Origin: Candidatus Brocadiia bacterium
Lineage (GTDB): Bacteria > Planctomycetota > PUPC01 > DSUN01
Direction of reading: 5' to 3'
Assembly (NCBI GenBank): GCA_016782825.1
Contig: JADHXT010000029.1
Span: 1 to 16,332 of the forward strand
DNA length: 16,332 nucleotides
Shown: one piece after another, positions 1 to 7,868 of the stretch
Position numbering within the stretch: the first letter of the stretch is position 1
How the letters are laid out: each line of letters begins with the position of its first letter
Notes under the pieces: generated by a model
Databases searched by the model: none
What the model saw: only the letters and a program-made list of their open reading frames with translations
Told to the model about the DNA's origin: nothing
Translations under genes and position numbers: made by a program

Positions 1-1
1 C

Positions 2-97
2 ATCAAAGTGGGCGAACTCGGCACCGAGCGCGTGAAGGTGCTCCGTGGCGTGAAGGCCACCGAGAAGCCGGGCGGCGAGCTCGACGTGAAGCTGTGA
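2..97 (+). CDS. C-terminal end of an unidentified protein (5' truncated by window edge)
   Basis: Only the last 31 codons are visible, ending at TGA 95-97. The tail has alternating charged and hydrophobic residues (for example GTERVKVLRGVKAT and ELDVKL), the kind of beta-strand pattern seen at the end of many glycosidase or carbohydrate-binding modules. That is an impression, not an identification. The codons look coding (G/C-rich third positions) and the frame is open to the window edge. The stop lies 18 nt before the sulfatase start, so the two genes are probably co-transcribed. I cannot name the family. Confidence 0.6.
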   Translation: MKVGELGTERVKVLRGVKATEKPGGELDVKL

Positions 98-115
98 TGC
101 ATGATTGGAGAATTG

Positions 116-1588
116 ATGCGTAACCTGAGCCGTCGGGGATTCCTTCGGTGCGTGGGGGCTGCCGCTGCCACGGCATCAATCCGTCGCGGTAACACAGCCG
201 CCGCCCGCAAGCCCAACATCCTGTTCATCCTCGTCGATGACATGGGCTGGCGCGACGTGGGCTTCATGGGCAGCACCTACTACGAGACGCCGCACATCGA
301 CCGCCTCGCCCGCGAGGGCGTCGTGTTCACCAGCGCCTATAGCTGCGGCCCCAACTGCGCGCCCACCCGCGCCTGCCTGATGTCGGGGCAGTACACGCCG
401 CGTCACGGCGTCTACACCGTGGGCTCGGGCGCTCGCGGCTCGGCCAAGCGCCGCAAGCTCGTGCCCGTCGAAAACACGACGACGTTGCGCTCGGACATCG
501 TGACGGTGGCCGAGGCGCTCAAGCCGGCCGGCTACGTGAGCGCGAGCATGGGCAAGTGGCACCTCGGCAACGACCCCGAACTGGGGCCCGTGGGGCAGGG
601 CTTCGACGCGAACGTGGGCGGCACCATCGCCGGCCATCCGCGAAGCTACTTCAGCCCCTACCGCAACGCCAAGCTCGCCGACGGCCCCAAGGGCGAATAC
701 CTCACCGACCGCCTCACCGACGAAGCCCTGAAGTTCATCGAGGCAAACCAGAGCCGCCCCTTCTTCCTCTACCTGCCGCATTACGCTGTCCACACCCCCA
801 TCCAGGCCAGGAAGGCGCTCGCCGAGAAGTATGCGAAGAAGACGCCGAGCCAAGGCCAGGGCAACGCTACGTATGCCGCGATGATCGAGAGCGTGGACCA
901 GGGCGTGGGGCGCCTGCTCGCGAAGCTCGACGAGCTGAAGCTGGCCGACCGCACCCTCGTGGTCTTCACCTCCGACAACGGCGGCGTCGGCGGCTATCGT
1001 GCCTGCGGCATCCAGGGCGGCGAAATCACCTCGCAGGCGCCGCTCAAGGGCGGCAAGGGGATGCTCTACGAGGGTGGCATCCGCGTGCCGCTGGCCGTGC
1101 GATGGCCGGGCAGGACGAAGCCCGGCGCCCGATGCGACGTGCCCGTCACCAGCGTGGACTTTTATCCCACGCTGCTCGAGGTGGCTGCCGCCAAGCGTCC
1201 CGACCAGCCCCTGGACGGCGAGAGCATCGTGCCGCTGCTCGCCGGCTCGGGCACGCTGAAGCGCGACGCCATCTACTGGCATTTCCCCGCCTACCTCCAG
1301 GGAGGCGGCGGCACGTGGCGCACCACACCCGCCGGCGTCATTCGCCAGGGCGACTGGAAACTCCATGAGTTCTTCGAGGACGGGCGGCTCGAGCTCTACA
1401 ATCTGAAAGAGGACCTCGGCGAGACCACCGACCTCGCCACCCGGCACGCGGACAAGGCGCGCGCGTTGCAGGCCAAGCTGGCGGCGTGGCGCCGGGAGTT
1501 GCGCGCGCCCGTGCCGACGGAGCGCAACCCGGCCTACGACCCACAGGCCAGGCCCGCCGGGCGGCGTGAAACTCGCCGAAATCCGTGA
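116..1588 (+). CDS. Tat-exported formylglycine-dependent sulfatase (arylsulfatase family S1)
   Basis: This 490-residue enzyme should hydrolyse sulfate esters, probably on sulfated polysaccharide or glycan fragments, outside the cytoplasm. The N-terminus carries a twin-arginine signal (SRRGFLR, residues 5-11) followed by an Ala-rich stretch. The mature part starts with the metal-site strand NILFILVDDMGW (D41, D42). The nucleophile motif is C81-A-P-T-R85, a Cys-type site that must be oxidised to formylglycine. It has Thr where the classic C-x-P-S-R signature has Ser. Further family motifs are GKWHLG (K147, H149), H226 in YAVHTPI, SDNGG (D287, N288) and K311 in PLKGGKG, then EGGIRVP. The C-terminal subdomain (GDWKLHEFF...LELYNLKEDLGE) is typical. 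I chose ATG 116 over ATG 101 because GGAG (107-110) lies 5 nt before it and the Tat motif then sits near the N-terminus. Substrate cannot be read from the sequence. Confidence 0.93.
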   Translation: MRNLSRRGFLRCVGAAAATASIRRGNTAAARKPNILFILVDDMGWRDVGFMGSTYYETPHIDRLAREGVVFTSAYSCGPNCAPTRACLMSGQYTPRHGVYTVGSGARGSAKRRKLVPVENTTTLRSDIVTVAEALKPAGYVSASMGKWHLGNDPELGPVGQGFDANVGGTIAGHPRSYFSPYRNAKLADGPKGEYLTDRLTDEALKFIEANQSRPFFLYLPHYAVHTPIQARKALAEKYAKKTPSQGQGNATYAAMIESVDQGVGRLLAKLDELKLADRTLVVFTSDNGGVGGYRACGIQGGEITSQAPLKGGKGMLYEGGIRVPLAVRWPGRTKPGARCDVPVTSVDFYPTLLEVAAAKRPDQPLDGESIVPLLAGSGTLKRDAIYWHFPAYLQGGGGTWRTTPAGVIRQGDWKLHEFFEDGRLELYNLKEDLGETTDLATRHADKARALQAKLAAWRRELRAPVPTERNPAYDPQARPAGRRETRRNP

Positions 1589-1595
1589 GATTCGG

Positions 1596-1633
1596 GGTGT
1601 CGGTTTATGAACCCTGGTGTCGTTTTGTGACAC
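1596..1633. promoter_or_regulatory. Phased direct repeats with inner dyads upstream of htrA (candidate operator)
   Basis: GGTGTCGGTTTATGA (1596-1610) and GGTGTCGTTTTGTGA (1616-1630) match at 13 of 15 positions and start exactly 20 bp apart, about two helical turns. The first contains the dyad GGTT-N4-AACC (1602-1613). The second runs into GTGTC-N7-GACAC (1617-1633). A GGTGT also recurs at 1658-1662. This lies 70-107 nt before the htrA start. No clear sigma-70 hexamers were found here, so the regulator and promoter type are unknown. Confidence 0.35.
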
Positions 1634-1702
1634 TCGCCGAGCCGCGCGGCGGTCGTGGGTGTAAATGCCTGCTGTGCCTATACCTAAGCTTGGAGGAAGC
1701 TC

Positions 1703-3118
1703 GTGAACCGCAGGACGATCGGCAGAGCACCGACGCTGCTTGCACTCGTGGTGGCGCTGGGCGCGCAGCGGGCGCAGGCAGCGGCCCCCGCAGCGGAGCG
1801 CCCGCCGATGGACGCCCGCCGACGCACGCCCATCGTGGTGGCCGTGGAAAAGTCCAGCCCCGCCGTGGTCAACATCAGCACCGAGCAGATCATCACGCGG
1901 CGGAGCGACCCGTTCTACTCCTTCCGTGCCCCCTTCTCCGACGAGTTCTTCCGCGAGTATTTCAGCCACTTCGGCGCGCCGCAGGAGCAGCGGAGCTCGA
2001 GCCTCGGTTCCGGCGTGGTCGTCGACCCCGAGGGCTACGTGGTGACCAACGAGCACGTGGTGCACCGGGCCTCGAAGATCCATCTCACCCTGTCCGACGG
2101 CACGAAGCTGGAGGGCCGCCTGCTGTCGTCCGACGTGGAGAGCGACCTGGCTCTCATCAAGATCGACGGTAAGAAGCCGCTCCCTGCGGTGCCCATGGGA
2201 CGGTCGGACGACTTGATGATTGGCGAAACTGCGATCGCGCTGGGCAACCCCTTCGGCCTGGAAAGCTCCGTCACCACCGGCGTAGTGAGCGCCAAGAACC
2301 GCTCGGTGATGCTCCGTGGCCAGGAGGCCTATGCCGGCCTCATCCAGACCGATGCCGCCATCAACCCCGGCAACAGCGGCGGCGCGCTGGTGAACATCAA
2401 CGGCGAGTTGATCGGCATCAACGTGGCCATCCACTCCCAGGCCGAGGGCATCGGCTTCGCCATCCCGGTCGACCGGGTGCGCGCGGTGCTCAACGCGCTG
2501 TTCAACTACCGCGTGATCCAGAAGACCTACCTGGGCATCAAGACCCGCGACATCACTGCCGAGGGCAAGGCCCGCTACAAGGTGGCGGCCGACAGCGGCG
2601 CCCTGATCACCGGAGTGGACGCGGGTGGCCCCGCCGCACAGCAGAAGATGGCCACCGGCGACGTGATCACGGCCCTCGATGGGCATGCCGTGGCCGATAA
2701 GCTCTCCTTCTGCAAGCGCATGCTCCACAAGCAGGCGGGCGACACGGTGGTGTTGCGGGTGCAACGCAGGGACGCCACGCAGACGCTTCGGCTCAAGGTG
2801 GCCGCTGTGCCCAGGCCATCGGGCACGCAACTGGCCCGAAGCAAGCTGGGGCTCACGCTCCAGGAGGTGACGCCGGCGCTCGCCCGAAGCTTCGGCCTGC
2901 GGCAGGCCGTGGGCCTGCTCGTGACGGCGATGGAGCAGGGCGGGCCGGCCGATCAGGCGGGCCTGAAGCGGGGCGACATCATCGTGCGATTCGGCCCGCT
3001 GGCCATCAATTCCCTCGAGCGCCTGGCCATCGTGCTCGAACAGGCGGACCGCACGCAGGTGAGCCTGGTGCTGGTGCGGCGGGGGCGGCTGTATCGAGCC
3101 GTGCTGGCCACTCGGTGA
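1703..3118 (+). CDS. htrA: Do-like (HtrA/DegP family) periplasmic serine protease with two PDZ domains
   Basis: The 471-residue protein is a trypsin-fold protease of the HtrA family (peptidase S1C), expected to degrade or hold misfolded envelope proteins. An N-terminal signal peptide (hydrophobic residues about 11-20, cleavage near AQA-A at 25-28) exports it. The protease domain shows the full triad: H118 in TNEHVV, D148 in SDLALIKID and S225 in GNSGGAL. A Phe/Arg-rich segment (residues 70-96, before LGSGVVV) is placed like the LA loop of Do-type proteases. PDZ1 spans about 277-370 (from YLGIKTRDI) and PDZ2 about 380-470 (from LGLTLQEVTP). The start is GTG 1703, with GGAGG at 1692-1696 six nt upstream. 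The gene stands alone, 114 nt after the sulfatase and 261 nt before dnaG. Confidence 0.95.
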   Translation: MNRRTIGRAPTLLALVVALGAQRAQAAAPAAERPPMDARRRTPIVVAVEKSSPAVVNISTEQIITRRSDPFYSFRAPFSDEFFREYFSHFGAPQEQRSSSLGSGVVVDPEGYVVTNEHVVHRASKIHLTLSDGTKLEGRLLSSDVESDLALIKIDGKKPLPAVPMGRSDDLMIGETAIALGNPFGLESSVTTGVVSAKNRSVMLRGQEAYAGLIQTDAAINPGNSGGALVNINGELIGINVAIHSQAEGIGFAIPVDRVRAVLNALFNYRVIQKTYLGIKTRDITAEGKARYKVAADSGALITGVDAGGPAAQQKMATGDVITALDGHAVADKLSFCKRMLHKQAGDTVVLRVQRRDATQTLRLKVAAVPRPSGTQLARSKLGLTLQEVTPALARSFGLRQAVGLLVTAMEQGGPADQAGLKRGDIIVRFGPLAINSLERLAIVLEQADRTQVSLVLVRRGRLYRAVLATR

Positions 3119-3201
3119 GGCATGAGGGTGGTGTCCGAGCCTGTACTGACGCAAGAGCCTATCCTGCATGTACTTAGGGAATGCGCGATCTGCATGCCCG
3201 T

Positions 3202-3233
3202 CCCCATCCGCATCGCGCGAGGCCGGATAGGGG
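3202..3233 (+). terminator. Hairpin downstream of htrA (possible terminator, no U-tract)
   Basis: CCCC-ATCCG (3202-3210) pairs with CGGAT-A-GGGG (3224-3233), giving nine base pairs with a one-base bulge and a 13-nt loop. It lies 83 nt after the htrA stop and just before the dnaG promoter, a sensible place to end the htrA transcript. It is followed by AAAAAG rather than a T-run, so it is not a classical intrinsic terminator. Confidence 0.3.
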
Positions 3234-3236
3234 AAA

Positions 3237-3256
3237 AAGTGTTCGCATATACACTT
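3237..3256. promoter_or_regulatory. Dyad AAGTGT-N8-ACACTT overlapping the dnaG -35 box
   Basis: A perfect 6-bp inverted repeat with an 8-bp AT-rich spacer (TCGCATAT). Its right arm shares TT 3255-3256 with the -35 hexamer TTGACT. A dimeric repressor bound here would cover the polymerase site. No regulator family is assigned; six-base arms can arise by chance. Confidence 0.3.
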
Positions 3257-3282
3257 GACTCCACGGAATTACGGGTTATTAT
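3255..3282 (+). promoter_or_regulatory. Sigma-70 promoter of the dnaG-rpoD cluster
   Basis: TTGACT (3255-3260) and TATTAT (3277-3282) each match the housekeeping consensus at five of six positions, with a 16-bp spacer. The local sequence is clearly AT-richer than its surroundings. Transcription would begin near 3289, giving a leader of about 90 nt before the dnaG GTG. This is the strongest promoter match seen in the window and fits a cluster encoding the primary sigma factor itself. Confidence 0.65.
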
Positions 3283-3302
3283 TGAAAGGCTCACTTGTTT
3301 CG

Positions 3303-3316
3303 CGAACAGGGGTTCC
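3303..3316. promoter_or_regulatory. LexA (SOS)-type box just downstream of the dnaG promoter
   Basis: CGAACAGGGGTTCC matches the Gram-positive (Bacillus-type) LexA box CGAACRNRYGTTYC at 13 of 14 positions, with a perfect GAAC-N4-GTTC core (3304-3315... core bases 3304-3307 and 3312-3315). It lies about 14-27 nt downstream of the predicted transcription start, a position suited to repression. An overlapping TGTTTCGCGAACA (3296-3308) adds another half-site. In E. coli the rpsU-dnaG-rpoD operon is known to carry LexA binding sites. Whether this organism's LexA uses this motif is not known from the window. Confidence 0.45.
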
Positions 3317-3356
3317 CATGTGACGGGGCGCCCGTGGAGCATCGTATTGGCATGGG
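3315..3356 (+). other. Structured 5' leader of dnaG mRNA
   Basis: CCCATG (3315-3320) can pair with CATGGG (3351-3356), enclosing a tight hairpin ACGGG-GCG-CCCGT (3323-3335). Directly after, TCCCC (3357-3361 region) lies next to GGGGGA (3362-3367), the only purine-rich ribosome-binding candidate for dnaG, at the long distance of 12 nt from the GTG. The leader could therefore influence primase translation. No known riboswitch class is recognised. Confidence 0.3.
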
Positions 3357-3379
3357 TCCCCGGGGGATGAGTATCGTCT

Positions 3380-5167
3380 GTGGCTGGTCGAATACCCGAC
3401 GACGTCATCGAAAATGTCAAGCGGGCCGCTGACATTGCGGACATTGTCTCGCGGTACGTCGAATTGAAGAAGGCAGGGCGCACCTTCAAGGCGCTCTGCC
3501 CGTTCCATCAGGAGAAGACCCCGTCGTTCACGGTGAACCCCGGCCGGCAGATTTTCAAGTGCTTCGGCTGTGGGAAAGGCGGCGACGTGTTTTCATTTGT
3601 CGCTGAGCACGAGCACGTGGACTTCGCAGAATCCGTCCGCATCGTGGCAGGGATCGTCGGCGTGACGATTCCCGAGCAGCGAGGAGGGCAGGGCGGGCCG
3701 AGCAAGGAGACCAAGACCCGGCTGTATCAGCTTCAGGCCTGGGCCGCAGCCTTTTTCGTGCGGTGGCTCAACGAGCGGCCCGAAGGCGAGGCCGCTCGGC
3801 AGTATCTGGCCGGCCGCGGCTTCGACAAGCAAACGCTGGACGCGTGGAGTGTCGGCTACGCGCCGGATTCGTGGGATGCCCTGAACCGGGCGGCCCTTCA
3901 GGCCGGCTACACCGACGCCGAGTTGCTGGCCTCTGGCCTCGTGAGCCGCAAGGAAGGCAGCAGCCACTACTACGACCGATTCCGCAACCGCGTCATGTTC
4001 CCCATCTGGGACCTCCAGGGGCGGGAGATCGGTTTCGGAGCGCGGGCGCTGGGCGACGACGAGGTGAAGTACCTCAACTCGCCCGAGACGCCGTTGTTTC
4101 ACAAGAGCCGCACCCTGTACGGGCTCGACAAGGCACGCGACGCCGTGGAGACCGCACGGCGCATCGTGGTCACCGAGGGCTACACCGATGCCCTCATGTG
4201 CCACCAGCAAGGGGTGCCGCTGGCCGTGGCCACGCTGGGGACGGCACTGACGCGCGAGCACGTCCGCGAGTTGCGGCGGTTTGCCGACACCGTGGTGCTC
4301 GTCTTCGACGCCGACCAAGCGGGCGAAAACGCGGTGGACCGCAGCCTCGAGGTGTTTGCCGACTCCGACCTCGACGTGCGGGTGGTCACCGTGGCCGAAG
4401 GCATGGACCCGTGCGAGTTTCTTCTCGAGCACGGGGCCGCGGCCTTTCTTAAGCTCATCGAGGGTGCCCCTGGCATCTTCGAGACCAAGCTGGGATTCGC
4501 CAGCCGCAGATTTGGCACCGACACGGTGAGCGGCCGCGCGCGTGCCCTGGACGACGTGCTGGCCAGCATCGTGCTCGTGTCCAACGCGGCCAAGGCCGAC
4601 CTGCTGCTCCAGGAGGTCGCGGCGCATCTCGGCGTGGACGTGGCGGCGGCGCGTCGGCGCCTGCACGAGCGACAGTCGCGCGCACGCACGCCCAAGGCGG
4701 CACGACGCGAGGTGCGGCCAGAAGTGCCCCTCGACCCCGTGGAGCGGGGCGTGGTGGAGGCCGTGATCGCGGCGTCCGAACTCGTGCCGTGCGTGCTCGA
4801 CCGCGTGTCGCTCGACGATTTCGCCGACGACCGCGTGCGCCGCATCCTCCAGGAGTGCATCGACCTGTACGACTGCGAGGGAGAGATCACCGTCGCCGCC
4901 CTCACGGCGCGGCTCCAGGACCCGGAACTGGCGAGTCTGCTGGCCGACATCGCGAGCGACGAGGTGGACAGCGCCACCTGGGAACACTGGCTCCAGGATT
5001 GCCTGTGCCGGATCGAAGAACGCAAACATCACGCGCAGGAGCGTGGGCTTCGCACCCGCGCCACACAGGACGCGCAAGACTACGACCGCGATGCCCTGGC
5101 GGCCATCTACGAGCAGCACCGCCGGCGCGCGGGCGATACCGACGATGCCGAGCCCGACTCCGAGTGA
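3380..5167 (+). CDS. dnaG: DNA primase DnaG
   Basis: This 595-residue protein makes the RNA primers for DNA replication at the fork, working with the replicative helicase. The N-terminus (MAGRIPDDVIENVKRAADI) matches the canonical DnaG start, and an in-frame TGA at 3368-3370 rules out anything longer, so GTG 3380 is secure. The CHC2 zinc finger is C40-P-F-H43 ... C61-F-G-C64. The catalytic core and Toprim fold follow, with EGYTD (E266) and FDADQAG (D310, D312) holding the metal-binding acidic residues. The GTALT motif lies between them. The region after about residue 440 is Arg-rich and then helical, as expected for the helicase-interaction domain, but is poorly conserved. It is first in a cluster with rpoD, 27 nt downstream, as in the classical macromolecular-synthesis operon. 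No rpsU lies upstream. Confidence 0.97.
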   Translation: MAGRIPDDVIENVKRAADIADIVSRYVELKKAGRTFKALCPFHQEKTPSFTVNPGRQIFKCFGCGKGGDVFSFVAEHEHVDFAESVRIVAGIVGVTIPEQRGGQGGPSKETKTRLYQLQAWAAAFFVRWLNERPEGEAARQYLAGRGFDKQTLDAWSVGYAPDSWDALNRAALQAGYTDAELLASGLVSRKEGSSHYYDRFRNRVMFPIWDLQGREIGFGARALGDDEVKYLNSPETPLFHKSRTLYGLDKARDAVETARRIVVTEGYTDALMCHQQGVPLAVATLGTALTREHVRELRRFADTVVLVFDADQAGENAVDRSLEVFADSDLDVRVVTVAEGMDPCEFLLEHGAAAFLKLIEGAPGIFETKLGFASRRFGTDTVSGRARALDDVLASIVLVSNAAKADLLLQEVAAHLGVDVAAARRRLHERQSRARTPKAARREVRPEVPLDPVERGVVEAVIAASELVPCVLDRVSLDDFADDRVRRILQECIDLYDCEGEITVAALTARLQDPELASLLADIASDEVDSATWEHWLQDCLCRIEERKHHAQERGLRTRATQDAQDYDRDALAAIYEQHRRRAGDTDDAEPDSE

Positions 5168-5194
5168 ACGAGGCACCCGAGGAGACTACCCCAC

Positions 5195-6811
<1,617 letters not shown>

Positions 6812-6830
6812 AGAGCCCACAGGAGGCAGA

Positions 6831-7538
6831 ATGCCGAACGCCCCAGCCCTGGAAGCGTTGCTCGCGCTTCATCGTATCGATAGCCGCATTGACAAGCTCG
6901 AGAAACAGAAGAAGCTGCTGCCCGCTTCGTTGCGACGCATCCGCGAGCGGCTGGACCGGCAGCAGGAGTTGCTGGCGGCCAAGCGCGAAGCGGTGAAGAA
7001 GCTCCGCGCCGACACCCACAGCAAGGAGGTGTTGCTGCGCGCCGCCGAGGAGGAAGCCGAGGCGTACAAGGTCAAGCTCAACACGGCCTCTTCGAACAAA
7101 GAATACACCGCGCTCCAACACGAGATCACCGACAAGCGCGTCGAGGCGTCCAAGATCGAGGACCAGGTGCTCGCCGCCATGGCCGACGTGGACGCGCTGC
7201 AAGCCGCGATCAAACAGATCGACGAGGCCGTGGCGCAGATCCAGCACGAATACGATCAGGAATCGGGCAAGGCAGACCGAGCGGCCGGCGCGCTCGACCA
7301 GCAGCTCGAAGGCCTCCAGGGCGAGCGGCGCACGGCCTGCGAGGCGGTGGATCCGGCGCTCCTCGAGGAGTACCAGCGGATCGCCGCCAAGAAGGGTGCG
7401 TCGGCCCTGGCACTCGTGACCGGCGAGGTGTGCCAGGGCTGCTTCATGCAGCTCCCCCCACAGCTCGCCCACACCGTGGTGGCCGGCACCACGATCGTGC
7501 ACTGCCCCAGTTGCTCGCGGATCCTCTACGCGCCGTAG
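6831..7538 (+). CDS. Coiled-coil protein with C4 zinc ribbon (COG1579 / DUF164 family)
   Basis: The 235-residue protein has a long charged helical region (about residues 8-175, heptad-like and rich in K, E, R, A and L) forming an antiparallel coiled coil. A C-terminal zinc ribbon follows with ligands C201-x2-C204 and C225-x2-C228 (VCQGC ... HCPSC). This is the layout of the COG1579 family. Characterised members, Helicobacter HP0958/FlgZ and Chlamydia CT398/CdsZ, bind sigma-54 and act in flagellar or type III secretion contexts; FlgZ also binds RNA. The role in organisms without those systems is unknown. Here it is third in a cluster with dnaG and rpoD, with AGGAGG (6821-6826) four nt before the ATG, so expression is probably strong and coupled to the primary sigma factor. 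No signal peptide or membrane segment is visible. Confidence 0.85.
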   Translation: MPNAPALEALLALHRIDSRIDKLEKQKKLLPASLRRIRERLDRQQELLAAKREAVKKLRADTHSKEVLLRAAEEEAEAYKVKLNTASSNKEYTALQHEITDKRVEASKIEDQVLAAMADVDALQAAIKQIDEAVAQIQHEYDQESGKADRAAGALDQQLEGLQGERRTACEAVDPALLEEYQRIAAKKGASALALVTGEVCQGCFMQLPPQLAHTVVAGTTIVHCPSCSRILYAP

Positions 7539-7551
7539 GGCAGGGGGAGGA

Positions 7552-7572
7552 GACGCGTGACGCGTGACGCGT
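7552..7572. repeat. Three tandem copies of the 7-mer GACGCGT
   Basis: Three perfect head-to-tail copies of GACGCGT at 7552-7558, 7559-7565 and 7566-7572, followed by GA. Each unit contains the palindrome ACGCGT. It starts 13 nt after the stop of the zinc-ribbon gene. Its function is unknown; it could be slippage-prone simple sequence or a clustered protein-binding site. Confidence 0.8.
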
Positions 7573-7592
7573 GATTGGATGAAGAGGCCTTT

Positions 7593-7642
7593 GCAGGCGG
7601 GGCGTCTCTGTGGCCTGCGTAGCTGCTCGAGAGGCAGAGCAG
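7593..7642 (+). terminator. Two consecutive hairpins after the dnaG-rpoD cluster (possible terminator region)
   Basis: GCAGGC (7593-7598) pairs with GCCTGC (7613-7618), and CTGCTC (7623-7628) pairs with GAGCAG (7637-7642). Both have 6-bp stems and neither is followed by a T-run. They lie 55-104 nt after the last gene of the cluster, where a transcript end is expected, but termination is only inferred from position. Confidence 0.25.
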
Positions 7643-7647
7643 ATCAT

Positions 7648-7791
7648 CACGAATGGACGAATCGGACGAATGAAGAGAGTGGACAGGGCTCAGAGAAGAG
7701 AAATCCGTTCGTGGTGGCAGATCGTGTCTTTGCTGGCCTTCCTGGCTTCCACCCAAGCTCCTTTCTTATTCGCGCGATTCGTCCATTCGTG
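7648..7791. repeat. Inverted-repeat element with 24-nt arms (22/24 match), 96-nt loop
   Basis: The left arm 7648-7671 begins CACGAATGGACGAATCG. The right arm 7768-7791 is its reverse complement apart from two adjacent mismatches. Weak similarity continues on the inner side of the arms (GAATGAAGAGAG against GAATAAGAAAG). Both arms are built from degenerate 8-9-nt tandem units of the type ACGAATGG. The right arm adds further units outward (7792-7805), where the left arm differs. As RNA or single-stranded DNA it could fold into a long hairpin. There is no transposase, so a dispersed palindromic or MITE-like element is the best reading. Copies elsewhere cannot be checked here. Confidence 0.65.
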
Positions 7792-7859
7792 CCATTTGTG
7801 ATTCGCCTTTGCTTCTCCCCGTGGTGGATCGGCTGTGCATAGCGGCAAGCGCGCGAATC

Positions 7860-7868
7860 TGCTAGAAT
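7860..7868 (+). promoter_or_regulatory. Extended -10 promoter candidate for proA
   Basis: TGCTAGAAT (7860-7868) is an extended -10 element, TG-N-TAGAAT, with five of six bases of the TATAAT hexamer. No good -35 box is present at 16-18 bp upstream, which fits an extended -10 type. The start would fall near 7875, about 60 nt before the proA ATG. Confidence 0.4.

Noticed and set aside
101..115. Sulfatase start at ATG 101
   Set aside because: No ribosome site before it, whereas GGAG at 107-110 serves ATG 116 and leaves a standard Tat signal.
176..3169. A 997-codon open frame on the minus strand, antisense to the sulfatase, the htrA spacer and htrA
   Set aside because: Striking because it crosses an intergenic gap, but the translation is His/Arg/Gly/Ala-rich low-complexity sequence with no motif. 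The + strand genes have complete catalytic motifs. It reflects high-GC codon bias, in which stops are rare in one antisense frame.
3122..3370. 82-codon open frame between htrA and dnaG
   Set aside because: It runs straight through the dnaG promoter, both dyads and the leader hairpins, has no good ribosome site and resembles no family.
3367..3432. ATG at 3367 giving a 21-codon frame that overlaps the dnaG start
   Set aside because: The purine run is directly against the ATG, leaving no room for ribosome spacing, and the peptide is Arg-rich and featureless. Kept only as a remote possibility of translational interference.
7564..7842. Short open frames on both strands in the gene-free stretch before proA
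   Set aside because: They are made of the tandem 7-mer and the inverted-repeat arms and have no coding-type composition or start signals.
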